From: G965233625 sp965233625
GTDB taxonomy: Bacteria; Planctomycetota; Planctomycetia; Pirellulales; Pirellulaceae
DNA length: 64,000 nt
Assembly: GCA_965233625.1 (NCBI GenBank)
Contig: OZ247499.1
Span: forward strand, 2,852,001-2,916,000
Reading direction: 5' to 3'
Part shown: positions 34,187 to 41,193 of the stretch, piece by piece
How positions within the stretch are numbered: the stretch's first letter is position 1
Layout of the letters: each line of letters starts with the position of its first letter
The notes under the pieces: generated by a model
Databases searched by the model: none
What the model saw: the letters and a program-made list of their open reading frames with translations, nothing else
What the model was told of the DNA's origin: nothing
Program-made: the position numbers and the translations under genes

Positions 34187-35686
34187 ATGGATTCAAAGAA
34201 GCGATATGTCGCACTGGCTCGGGTCAGCAGTAGAGAACAAGAGCGTGAGGGATTTTCGCTCGACATCCAGGTCGATGCGTTGCTTCAGTACGCCGATCGA
34301 AACAACGGCGAGATCATCCGGCTCTTTCGAATCGCCGAGACGGCCTCCAAGTTCGATGAACGCACGGCATTCAAAGAACTGATGGCGTTCGCCAAAAAGA
34401 ATGCTCAGAGACTCGATGGGCTGTTGTTCTACAAGGTGGACCGTGCTGCTCGAAACCTCTTTGACTACGTCGAATTGGAGCGACTGGAGTCCGAGTATGG
34501 GGTGCGGTTCATATCCGTGGCTCAGCCGACAGAGAACACGCCAGCAGGCCGAATGCAGCGTCGAATGTTGGCAAGCATGGCGAGTTTCTACACCGAGCAA
34601 CAATCCCTCGACGTGAAGGAAGGGCTCGAACGTCGAGTTGCCAATGGCCTCTTTCCAACAAGGCCGCCGTACGGGTATCGAAATGTGCGTATCGATGGCC
34701 GCAGCATCGTGGAACTTCACCCAGAGAACGCCGTCAAGATTCGGCGTATCTTTGAGTTGTACGGTTACCACAACCACACTCTCGACATGTTGGTCGAAAC
34801 CCTTCGAAATGAAGGCATCAAGTGGCTCCCATCTGTTCCCCGATTCGGACGGAGCAAGCTCTACACGATTCTGAACGACCGCTCCTACATCGGTGACATC
34901 AAATTCCGAGGTCAATGGTATCCTGGAACCCACACGCCGATCATTGAGAGACGGCTTTGGAATCGTGTGCAGGCACTCCTCGGCCACAAGGTCTACAAGC
35001 AGCACCAGATGACCTATGCCAGCGACCTGATCAAGTGTGGACACTGCGGCTCGCCGATCACCGGCGAGCGGAAGACGAAGATGACCAAGAGCGGCGAGCG
35101 AGAGTACATGTATTATCGCTGCTCCAAATATCAAAAGGGCGACCACCCTCGCATCCGACTCACCGAGAAGGAACTCGATGCACAGATGCTCGTCATCTTC
35201 GACTCGCTTCGAGTTGAGGATGACGACTTCCGTGAACTCATTCGTGAAGAACTTCGGCAGGCCACGAACTGGGATCAAGACTCGGTCATCGCAAAGGCCA
35301 GGCAACTCCAGGACGACCTTTCATCAAATCGACAGCAGCAAAAGCAACTGTTGAACTTGAGGATGCTGGAAGAGATCGACGCCGATACCTATGCGTCTGC
35401 AAGCCAGGAACTGCGGGACCGTGAAGAAGAGTTGAAACTCGAAATCGACGTTGCCGACCGAGGACGGCACGAAATCATCGACATTGCGGTCAAAGCGTTT
35501 GAACTTTCACAAAGCCTGAGAGAGAAGTGGCTTACGGCAGATTACGACGCCAAACGTCGTCTGCTCGAAATCATCTGTTTGAACTGGACTCTCGATGACG
35601 TAAGTCTCGTTCCCACAATGAGAAAGCCCTTCGACCTGTTGGTCAAAGGGCTCGTTTCGAAAGATAGTCGGGGCGAAAGGATTTGA
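34187..35686 (+). CDS. large serine recombinase (site-specific integrase)
   Basis: A 499-residue recombinase from the ATG at 34187. The resolvase domain starts KRYVALARVSSREQE, with catalytic Ser14; AARNLFDYVELERLESEYG and AGRMQRRMLASMASFYTEQQ follow. The recombinase domain has PPYGYRNVRIDGRSIV. A zinc ribbon CGHCGSPITG ... YYRCSKYQ leads to a coiled coil and the C-terminal KRRLLEIICLNW. The stop codon lies 19 bp inside the tRNA-Pro gene on the opposite strand, so the element abuts its attachment site. It is presumably the integrase of the 29.5-35.7 kb island. Confidence 0.95.
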   Translation: MDSKKRYVALARVSSREQEREGFSLDIQVDALLQYADRNNGEIIRLFRIAETASKFDERTAFKELMAFAKKNAQRLDGLLFYKVDRAARNLFDYVELERLESEYGVRFISVAQPTENTPAGRMQRRMLASMASFYTEQQSLDVKEGLERRVANGLFPTRPPYGYRNVRIDGRSIVELHPENAVKIRRIFELYGYHNHTLDMLVETLRNEGIKWLPSVPRFGRSKLYTILNDRSYIGDIKFRGQWYPGTHTPIIERRLWNRVQALLGHKVYKQHQMTYASDLIKCGHCGSPITGERKTKMTKSGEREYMYYRCSKYQKGDHPRIRLTEKELDAQMLVIFDSLRVEDDDFRELIREELRQATNWDQDSVIAKARQLQDDLSSNRQQQKQLLNLRMLEEIDADTYASASQELRDREEELKLEIDVADRGRHEIIDIAVKAFELSQSLREKWLTADYDAKRRLLEIICLNWTLDDVSLVPTMRKPFDLLVKGLVSKDSRGERI

Positions 35687-35741
35687 ACCTTCGGCCTCCT
35701 GGTCCCAAACCAGGCGCTCTGCCAGGCTGAGCTACGCCCCG
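35668..35741 (-). tRNA. tRNA-Pro(TGG)
   Basis: A 74-nt cloverleaf on the minus strand. CGGGGCG (acceptor) pairs with CGCCCCG; D arm GCTC/GAGC; anticodon stem CCTGG-TTTGGGA-CCAGG with anticodon TGG; T arm GAAGG-TTCAAAT-CCTTT, with one mismatch in the T stem. Discriminator A, CCA not encoded. The 3' end overlaps the last codons of the serine recombinase, pointing to the tRNA 3' end as the integration site. Confidence 0.95.
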
Positions 35742-35881
35742 CAACTTTTTCCTACTTTAGCAATTCATCGCCATCTGGGCAATTGGACCTTGAGAGATTT
35801 TGTGTGGCAGCTTAGCAGGTCTGACTGTGGTAGTATCATCACACTTATGGGTGGATGGTCACTTTCCTGGCAGGTGATTTA

Positions 35882-36265
35882 ATGTGCGGACTGGTGTTGC
35901 GTTTTTTTGTGCACGGCGGAATTCTGATTGGTGTCATTCAGGCAGTGGTTGAAGAAGAAATTTCGATGCTACTTGCTGGTGTTCTGGCGATTGGTGCTTC
36001 GGTTTTGTTTACGGTGTCAACCGTCATTTTCGCCATTCCCGGCACACTTGTGGGCGGAACGGTGGCGGGACTTATTTCCGGAGCGGCAGGCGGCGCCACG
36101 TTGACCGGCGTGCTGCTGGGCGTGGTTATCTCTGCGTTGTTTGGCACGGAGATCAAGCGGTCTATGTGGGCGGGCGGCCTGTATGTGATTCTCGCAATCG
36201 CTTTTGAAGTTGTCTTAATTCTTGCGATTTACGCGATGACTTCCACCGCCTCGGCGGCGTTCTAG
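35882..36265 (+). CDS. small polytopic membrane protein
   Basis: A 127-residue protein with three or four hydrophobic segments (LAGVLAIGASVLFTVSTVIF, GTVAGLISGAAGGATLTGVL, LYVILAIAFEVVLILAIYAM). No family is recognised. The ATG at 35882 has AGGTG 5 bp before it; an ATG at 35855 is also possible. Its stop overlaps the parB stop on the other strand (CTAG), a tight convergent pair. Confidence 0.6.
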   Translation: MCGLVLRFFVHGGILIGVIQAVVEEEISMLLAGVLAIGASVLFTVSTVIFAIPGTLVGGTVAGLISGAAGGATLTGVLLGVVISALFGTEIKRSMWAGGLYVILAIAFEVVLILAIYAMTSTASAAF

Positions 36266-37251
36266 CCCGCGCGTTGAAATGATGCGTCTTCGGTGAGCAG
36301 CTCGCGGAGGCGGTCGAATTCTTCGTGGCTGGTGAAGTGGACCACAATGCGGCCGCGGCCTTTGGCCGACTGTTTGATTTCCACTTTGGAGCCAAGGGCG
36401 ACCCGCAGCTGCTGTTGGAGGGACTCCACCTGCGGGCTGATGGTTCGCGCGCTTTTTTTGTTCAGTTTGGGGCCGATGCCATCTTCGGTGTCGATGCGCT
36501 GGGCGACCTGGCGTTCGGTTTCGCGGACGCTCCAGCCTTCGCCTTTAATCCGCTGTGCGAAGGCGATCTGCATATCTTCATCGCCCAGTGGCAACAGCGC
36601 GCGGGCGTGCCCGGCAGTGAGGTCGCCATTGCGGAGGGCGTGCTGAACGGGCGCCGGCAGTTCGAGCAGCCGCATCAGGTTGGCAATGGTCGAACGGTCA
36701 ATCTTCAGACGCTTGGCCAGGTCGTCCTGCGCACAATCGTGCTGGTCGATGTAGTTGCGGAACGAGAGCGCTTTTTCCAGCGGGTTGAGATCTTTGCGTT
36801 GCAGGTTTTCCACAATCGCCAGTTCCGCCACCAGCCGGTCGTCGGCTTCGCGGATCCGCGCGGGAACTTCGGTCCAGCCAGCCTGTATCGCCGCCCGCAA
36901 CCGGCGTTCGCCAGAGATCAGCTGATAGCCGCTTTCGATCTGCCGGACCAGCACGGGCTGCAACATATCGTGATCGGCTAGGCTCTCGGCCAGTGCAGCG
37001 ATTTCTTTCTCGTCGAACTCCCGCCGCGGCTGAAACGGGTTGTCCTGAATCTCGGCGACCGAAAGCCGCACCATGTCGCTGATGTCGCCGGGTTGGCCAT
37101 CGGCGGCGACCGTCGCGGTTTTCGCTTGAGACGCTTTGGCGCCAGCATTGCTAGCGGTTGCGTGCGAGACAACGTCTTCTTCCTGAGCGGCTCCCGGTTG
37201 GGGGCCCAGCAGTGCTTCGAGTCCACGTCCCAGGCGTCGTTTCTTAGCCAC
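36262..37251 (-). CDS. parB: chromosome-partitioning protein ParB
   Basis: A 329-residue ParB from the GTG at 37251 (MAKKRRLGRGLEALLG, the standard opening). QDNPFQPRREFDEKEIAAL and SGYQLISGERRLRAA form the CTPase/ParB box, including GERR. ENLQRKDLNPLEKA and the helix-turn-helix LAKRLKIDRSTIANLMRLLE follow, and the C-terminal dimerisation region is present. It binds parS and spreads as a CTP clamp. Its start overlaps the parA stop by 8 bp. Two consensus parS sites lie 3.6 kb to the right. Confidence 0.97.
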   Translation of the reverse strand: MAKKRRLGRGLEALLGPQPGAAQEEDVVSHATASNAGAKASQAKTATVAADGQPGDISDMVRLSVAEIQDNPFQPRREFDEKEIAALAESLADHDMLQPVLVRQIESGYQLISGERRLRAAIQAGWTEVPARIREADDRLVAELAIVENLQRKDLNPLEKALSFRNYIDQHDCAQDDLAKRLKIDRSTIANLMRLLELPAPVQHALRNGDLTAGHARALLPLGDEDMQIAFAQRIKGEGWSVRETERQVAQRIDTEDGIGPKLNKKSARTISPQVESLQQQLRVALGSKVEIKQSAKGRGRIVVHFTSHEEFDRLRELLTEDASFQRAG

Positions 37252-37987
37252 GATCCAGCACCTCTTTGCAAAGTTCAATATAGGCCCGCGTGCCGCGCGA
37301 CCTTGGTTGGTAGTCGATGACGGGTTGCCCATAGCTGGGCGATTCTGACACGGCGACATCGCGGGGGATGACCGTATCGAAAACAATCTCGCCGAAGAAT
37401 TCGCGGACTTCGCCGTCCACTTCGTGCGTCAGTTCCAGACTGGCGTCGTACATGGTCAGCAGGATGCCGCCGAACTCCAGCCGGCCGGGGTTATCGAGCA
37501 TGATGTTGCGAATGATATGAATCATCTGCGTCAGCCCTTCCATGGCGAAGTATTCGCACTGAATGGGCATCAGCACTTCGGTCGATGCGCGCAGTGCTGT
37601 CTGTGTCAGTTCGCCCATCGAAGGCGGGCAGTCGATCAGCACAAAGTCGAAGGCATTGAGGCCGCTTTCGAGATGCCGCCGTAGCGTGGCCACATCGGTC
37701 TCGCCGCTAGCTAAAGTCTCGACATCCTGAAAACTCCGGCTGCCTGGCAGAACCATCAGCCCCTCGACTTGCGTATCAAGCAGAGAATCTTTCAGCGGCG
37801 CCTGCAGCACCAGCGGATGCCGCTCTGTCGGCTCCAGCCCCAGGCCGCTGGTCGCATTGCACTGCGGGTCCAGATCCACCAGCAGCACCCGGCTGCCAGC
37901 CCGCGCCAGAGCCGCCGACAGGTTCACCGAAGTGGTGGTCTTACCGACGCCACCCTTCTGATTCGCCACACACAAAATACGAGCCAA
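37244..37987 (-). CDS. parA: chromosome-partitioning ATPase ParA
   Basis: A Walker-type ParA: ARILCVANQKGGVGKTTTSV (deviant Walker A with KGGVGKTT), LLVDLDPQCNATSG (A'), FVLIDCPPSMGELT (Walker B). The frame is open far upstream, but family alignment puts the start at a TTG at 37987 (MARILCVANQ), with GGGGGA 7 bp before it. It drives segregation of ParB-parS complexes and is transcribed first in a parA-parB operon. Confidence 0.96.
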   Translation of the reverse strand: MARILCVANQKGGVGKTTTSVNLSAALARAGSRVLLVDLDPQCNATSGLGLEPTERHPLVLQAPLKDSLLDTQVEGLMVLPGSRSFQDVETLASGETDVATLRRHLESGLNAFDFVLIDCPPSMGELTQTALRASTEVLMPIQCEYFAMEGLTQMIHIIRNIMLDNPGRLEFGGILLTMYDASLELTHEVDGEVREFFGEIVFDTVIPRDVAVSESPSYGQPVIDYQPRSRGTRAYIELCKEVLDRG

Positions 37988-38088
37988 AGCCAATTCCCCC
38001 ACAACATCCAGTGCGGGGGAAAGTGTAGAGAAAACCAGGATATCGAGGAATGTCAGTTTAAGTGAGAAACAATGGTGTTCGCGCGTGG

Positions 38089-38259
38089 TTACTTGGACAA
38101 CAAAACAGACCAGACGCCATTTGGTAGCCAGCACTTCCCGTCGCCAGAATGATGGGTTGAATAGCCGTCGCCCAGTTCGTCGCCATCTTGTTCGTAGGCG
38201 TGGTAGCGTCCGTATCCAGATAGATACGGAGCGTGGTGCCTGGGTCTCCCATCTCCAAA
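38089..38259 (-). pseudogene. C-terminal fragment of a TIGR02996/Gly-Asp-rich protein
   Basis: Between two stops, the frame reads SGYGRYHAYEQDGDELGDGY then STHHSGDGKCWLPNGVWSVL. The GDGxGDGY texture and the tail W-V-hydrophobic match the intact family members at 38.7-44.9 kb. There is no start codon and no N-terminal TIGR02996 domain. It sits directly downstream of the unknown gene at 38267-38620, which may have disrupted it. Confidence 0.6.
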
Positions 38260-38266
38260 CTACTGT

Positions 38267-38620
38267 TTAGGACCTTAACACCTGCTCATCAAACAGCTCG
38301 AATTCTCTGTCTGCCTCCAAACGGATGGACTCCTTGTACTGAGCTGGTAACTTGTCTTCAACTAACTCGTACCAAGTTTCAAACGCTGTTTTCGCTTCCT
38401 CAAATTGCTTTCGTCGAAAATGTAATCGCACGCATTTCGGGAATTCGTTCGCCAGTACCCGTAAACATCGGAGTGAGGCAATAATGCTTTGCTCGGGATA
38501 GGACTTCTCAATCACGGTGCTCGCGCTTTGAAACGTTCGCTTCTTGATCAAGACGATATAGGCGCCAACTCCATCAAAAGCAAAGTCGCTGTCTGAGGGT
38601 TCACCTCCCCAATAAGGCAT
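38267..38620 (-). CDS. unknown 117-aa protein, DUF4259-like in texture
   Basis: Starts MPYWGGEPSDSDFAFDGVGA at the ATG at 38620, with AAAGGAG 8 bp upstream. The opening 'WG ... DSDFA' loosely recalls DUF4259, but I cannot assign a family. The C-terminal half is helical and charged (FEEAKTAFETWYELVEDKL). Its lower GC and position between TIGR02996 genes suggest it was inserted into the cluster. Confidence 0.6.
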   Translation of the reverse strand: MPYWGGEPSDSDFAFDGVGAYIVLIKKRTFQSASTVIEKSYPEQSIIASLRCLRVLANEFPKCVRLHFRRKQFEEAKTAFETWYELVEDKLPAQYKESIRLEADREFELFDEQVLRS

Positions 38621-38680
38621 TAGATGATCTCCTTTGCTCTGCGATCGCCAGACAGCAGGTAACCGAATCAATTGGTCGTA

Positions 38681-38705
38681 GGAAGGCAGGCGGAGCCTGC
38701 CCTAC
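38681..38705. repeat. GGCAGGCTCCGCCTGCC-type palindrome, solo copy
   Basis: Single terminus of the second repeat family (see the pairs at 39707, 40894 and 42712). Confidence 0.7.
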
Positions 38706-38724
38706 ATCTACTAACCACTAACAA

Positions 38725-39177
38725 CTAATCTCTACTCCCACCAATCACCACAAACGCGCCGCAGGGGAGGCTGCCGCCGTTGCCGGGTTTGATGTTCACG
38801 CCACCGCGTAGTCCGTCGCCGATGCCATCGCCGCCGAAGTCGATCTCGTGGTAGCTGCCGGCTCCGTAACCGTCGCCGCCCGCGATGAAGCGGCCAAGTT
38901 TGCCGCCGCGTCCTGCTCCGCCGCCGTCCTGCTGCCCGCAGTATCCGGCGCCGATGCCGTCGCCTTCGGCCAGGCTGCCGTGCAGTTTTCCGGCGCCGTC
39001 GCCACGTCCGCGGCGCGAGGGATCGCTGATCATCACCATCGTGCGGGCCAGTTCGCCACGCCACAGCTGGGCCATGGCCGAACCGTGTTCTTCCAGCCAG
39101 TCGGCCAGCATCAGGCGGGGCAGCGGATTGCCCGGATCAACGGCGATGGAAGCCAGCAACTGGCGGTGCATGTTCAT
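38725..39177 (-). CDS. TIGR02996 protein with Gly/Asp-rich tail (1)
   Basis: Starts at the ATG at 39177, which overlaps the stop of the next gene upstream (ATGA). Residues ~5-45 are TIGR02996 (PLPRLMLADWLEEHGSAMAQ then LWRGELARTM). The remaining ~90 residues are a low-complexity run of GDGxGxG units (EGDGIGAGYCG, GDGYGAGSYHE, GDGIGDGLRGG), ending GAFVVIGGSRD. The whole matches its neighbours in plan, so this is a local paralogue. No function is known. Confidence 0.78.
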   Translation of the reverse strand: MNMHRQLLASIAVDPGNPLPRLMLADWLEEHGSAMAQLWRGELARTMVMISDPSRRGRGDGAGKLHGSLAEGDGIGAGYCGQQDGGGAGRGGKLGRFIAGGDGYGAGSYHEIDFGGDGIGDGLRGGVNIKPGNGGSLPCGAFVVIGGSRD

Positions 39178-39659
39178 AAGCGCTGTTCCACCGCTTCGCC
39201 AGGTAAAACGCAACTTCCACCCGTAAAGACAGTCCAGCCCAGCACCGGCCGCCCTTTGCCGCCGTCGCCATTGGGTTTGCCGAAGTTGCCCATGCCTAAG
39301 CCGCCGCCGCTTTCATCGCCGCGGCCCCAGCCCCGGCCGTCGCCTGATGGGTCCAGGCTGAGGCTTTGTTCCAGGCCGCATCCTTTGCCATCGCCCGACT
39401 GCGTTCCATAGCGATACTGCCCGCAACCGGCGCCATTGCCGCGCCCCCGCCCGGCGCCGTGAATACTGAGGCTAAACAGGTTGATCGTCAGCGGCAGCCA
39501 CATGTCCGGCGACCCCATCGCGGTCCTCACCGGCCCTTCACGCCACAGCTTTGCCAAGGGCGAACCATGTTCCTCCAGCCAGTCTGCATATTGCAGCCGC
39601 AGATGCAGGTCATCCGGCGCCATCGCAATGGCTTTCAAAAAGGCGGCATGCGTTGTCAT
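39174..39659 (-). CDS. TIGR02996 protein with Gly/Asp-rich tail (2)
   Basis: 161 residues. TIGR02996 domain LHLRLQYADWLEEHGSPLAK then LWREGPVRTA, then Gly-rich units (GAGRGRGNGAGCG, SGDGKGCG, SGDGRGWGRGDESGGG), ending RPVLGWTVFTGGS. The stop overlaps the next gene by 4 bp (ATGA), so the two form an operon. The tail could form an extended Asp-Gly turn structure, but this is speculative. Confidence 0.8.
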   Translation of the reverse strand: MTTHAAFLKAIAMAPDDLHLRLQYADWLEEHGSPLAKLWREGPVRTAMGSPDMWLPLTINLFSLSIHGAGRGRGNGAGCGQYRYGTQSGDGKGCGLEQSLSLDPSGDGRGWGRGDESGGGLGMGNFGKPNGDGGKGRPVLGWTVFTGGSCVLPGEAVEQRL

Positions 39660-39706
39660 AACCGCAATCTATCACACCGCCGTGCCACTTTGCACACATG
39701 ATTGAT

Positions 39707-39896
39707 GTAGGGCAGGCTCCGCCTGACTTCCCGACGCGAAGGTCAAGAGTTCGCATTGCGTATCGATGCCGGTATGAGATTGATTTAGACCCGGTCACAC
39801 GACTAGTTACGCGACAAAGAGTTGTAGAAGGTTCCTGGAAAGTTGCACTTTTGCGGCAAACCATTCTGGAAGGAAGGCAGGCGGAGCCTGCCCTAC
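39707..39896. repeat. paired inverted repeat, family B copy 1
   Basis: GTAGGGCAGGCTCCGCCTG at 39707-39725 and its complement at 39872-39896, 190 bp end to end. The interior differs from the other pairs. The right terminus runs into the next gene and supplies its stop codon. Confidence 0.75.
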
Positions 39897-40324
39897 ATGG
39901 ATGGCGTTTGTTCCGCGCCGAGAAACACCCAGCTTTGCGCCGGATGGCTGCCGCCGTCGCCGCGATGATCGCCGCAGTTGCCGCATCCATCGCCGTTGCC
40001 GCCTGGCTGCCCTTTGATCCCGCGACCACTACCGTTACCGAAGTAGCCTTCCGAAACAAAGTGCGAACCCGCGCCCACGCCATTACCGCGATCCGTCCCG
40101 GCAGTGCCATGCCCGGAACCATCACCAGGCATCCGCCCGCTGCGGCCGCCATCGCCCCAGCCCGTCTGGTTGAACGCATTTAGCTGCGTCACAGGAGTCA
40201 GTCGCAAACTCTCGCGCCACAACGGCGCCCAGACGGCGCCATGTTCTTCCAGGTAGTCAGCGTAGATGAGCCGGGCGGCGTGATCAGTTGGCGCGGCGGC
40301 GATTTTTTGAAGTAGGGGATGCAT
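39893..40324 (-). CDS. TIGR02996 protein with Gly/Asp-rich tail (3)
   Basis: 143 residues: AARLIYADYLEEHGAVWAPL then WRESLRL, then GDGSGHGTAGTDRGNGVGAG, GNGSGRGIKGQPGGNGDGCG and NCGDHRGDGGSHP, ending QSWVFLGAEQTPSM. The stop TAG at 39893-39895 falls within the terminal repeat (39872-39896), so the last codons derive from the repeat and the original end may have been truncated or capped. Confidence 0.78.
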   Translation of the reverse strand: MHPLLQKIAAAPTDHAARLIYADYLEEHGAVWAPLWRESLRLTPVTQLNAFNQTGWGDGGRSGRMPGDGSGHGTAGTDRGNGVGAGSHFVSEGYFGNGSGRGIKGQPGGNGDGCGNCGDHRGDGGSHPAQSWVFLGAEQTPSM

Positions 40325-40347
40325 CTTACTACCACTTTAGATGGTGA

Positions 40348-40782
40348 CTATTCTTTGGAGCCAAGATGCAGCCACTGTGTACGAGGAAATTCTAAGCCGT
40401 GTGGTAATTGGCTTGCGAAAGAGAGTGGATTGCCCCTGCCAAAACCGCCACCGCTAGAACCGAAGTGTGGATATTGATTCTGACCATGCCCCACGCCATC
40501 GCCGTCGGTGTCCACCCACGTTGTCTGCCAACCGTCACCACGGTAAGCCACTAACCACCCATCGCCCCTTCTTCGGATTCGACGATGTTCATCTCTAATA
40601 GATTTTGAAAGTCGCACACCTGGATCGCTGAGAAACACGGCGGTTCGAGTTGAATCTTCTATTCGCCAAAGTGCAGCCAGGGGCGAACCCTGTTCTTCCA
40701 GCCAGTCGGCCAGGATCAACCGCGGCGCTGTGTCGGAGGGCGACGCGGCGACGGCTTGGAGCAGGACTTCTAGAGTGGTCAT
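40348..40782 (-). CDS. TIGR02996 protein with Gly/Asp-rich tail (4)
   Basis: 144 residues. APRLILADWLEEQGSPLAAL then WRIEDSTRTAV is the TIGR02996 part. The tail is more degenerate (RRGDGWLVAYRGDGWQTTWV then DTDGDGVGHGQNQY), ending RTQWLHLGSKE. Situated 30 bp left of the first parS site. Confidence 0.76.
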   Translation of the reverse strand: MTTLEVLLQAVAASPSDTAPRLILADWLEEQGSPLAALWRIEDSTRTAVFLSDPGVRLSKSIRDEHRRIRRRGDGWLVAYRGDGWQTTWVDTDGDGVGHGQNQYPHFGSSGGGFGRGNPLSFASQLPHGLEFPRTQWLHLGSKE

Positions 40783-40812
40783 CGCTGGCCCTTCCCTTTG
40801 CGCAACCGCACA

Positions 40813-40828
40813 TGTTTCACGTGAAACA
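40813..40828. promoter_or_regulatory. parS site 1
   Basis: TGTTTCACGTGAAACA, a perfect palindrome identical to the bacterial parS consensus bound by ParB. It is intergenic. Confidence 0.93.
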
Positions 40829-40857
40829 GGGTTGCCCGCGGGAAGTTGGCAACCGGT

Positions 40858-40873
40858 TGTTTCACGTGAAACG
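40858..40873. promoter_or_regulatory. parS site 2
   Basis: TGTTTCACGTGAAACG, one base from the perfect palindrome, 45 bp from site 1 and thus about four helical turns away on the same face. Together with parAB 3.6 kb away this marks the partition centre. Confidence 0.92.
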
Positions 40874-40893
40874 GTGCGATTGATATCAAACGC

Positions 40894-41025
40894 GTAGGGC
40901 AGGCTCCGCCTGCCTTCCTTGGGCTGGAGGGTAGTTACGAGGTCCGTTCGATGTTCGCGTGATTGTTACGCAGGTAGCTGCAAGGTGTTGTTGCAGGGAG
41001 GGAAGGCAGGCCGAGCCTGCCCTAC
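40894..41025. repeat. paired inverted repeat, family B copy 2
   Basis: GGCAGGCTCCGCCTGCC at the left end (within 40894-40918) and its near-complement (one change) at 41001-41025. 132 bp, immediately right of the parS pair. Confidence 0.75.
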
Positions 41026-41061
41026 ATCTGCTGGCTTGCTGGACTCTCTTTTCGAGCTCCT

Positions 41062-41193
41062 GTCGAATCGCTTGTGCGATTCGACTTGGTGTGATGGGTC
41101 GTCTTTCGCGCTTCCGTCGAATCGCTTGTGCGATTCGACTTGGTGTGATGGATACCCCTTCCTCGCTTCTGTTGAATAGCGGAGCTATTCAAC
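41062..41193. repeat. three tandem hairpin units of ~54 bp
   Basis: GAATCGCTTGTGCGATTC forms the core of 24-bp palindromes at 41062-41085 and 41116-41139, each followed by TTGGTGTGATGG. A diverged third unit, GTTGAATAGC-GGA-GCTATTCAAC (41171-41193), contains the stop region of the DUF1015 gene. The spacing is 54-55 bp. They could terminate or stabilise the DUF1015 transcript. Confidence 0.8.

Noticed and set aside
41062..41193. CRISPR-like mini-array
   Set aside because: Three palindromic units with near-identical spacers; consistent with tandem duplication, not spacer acquisition.
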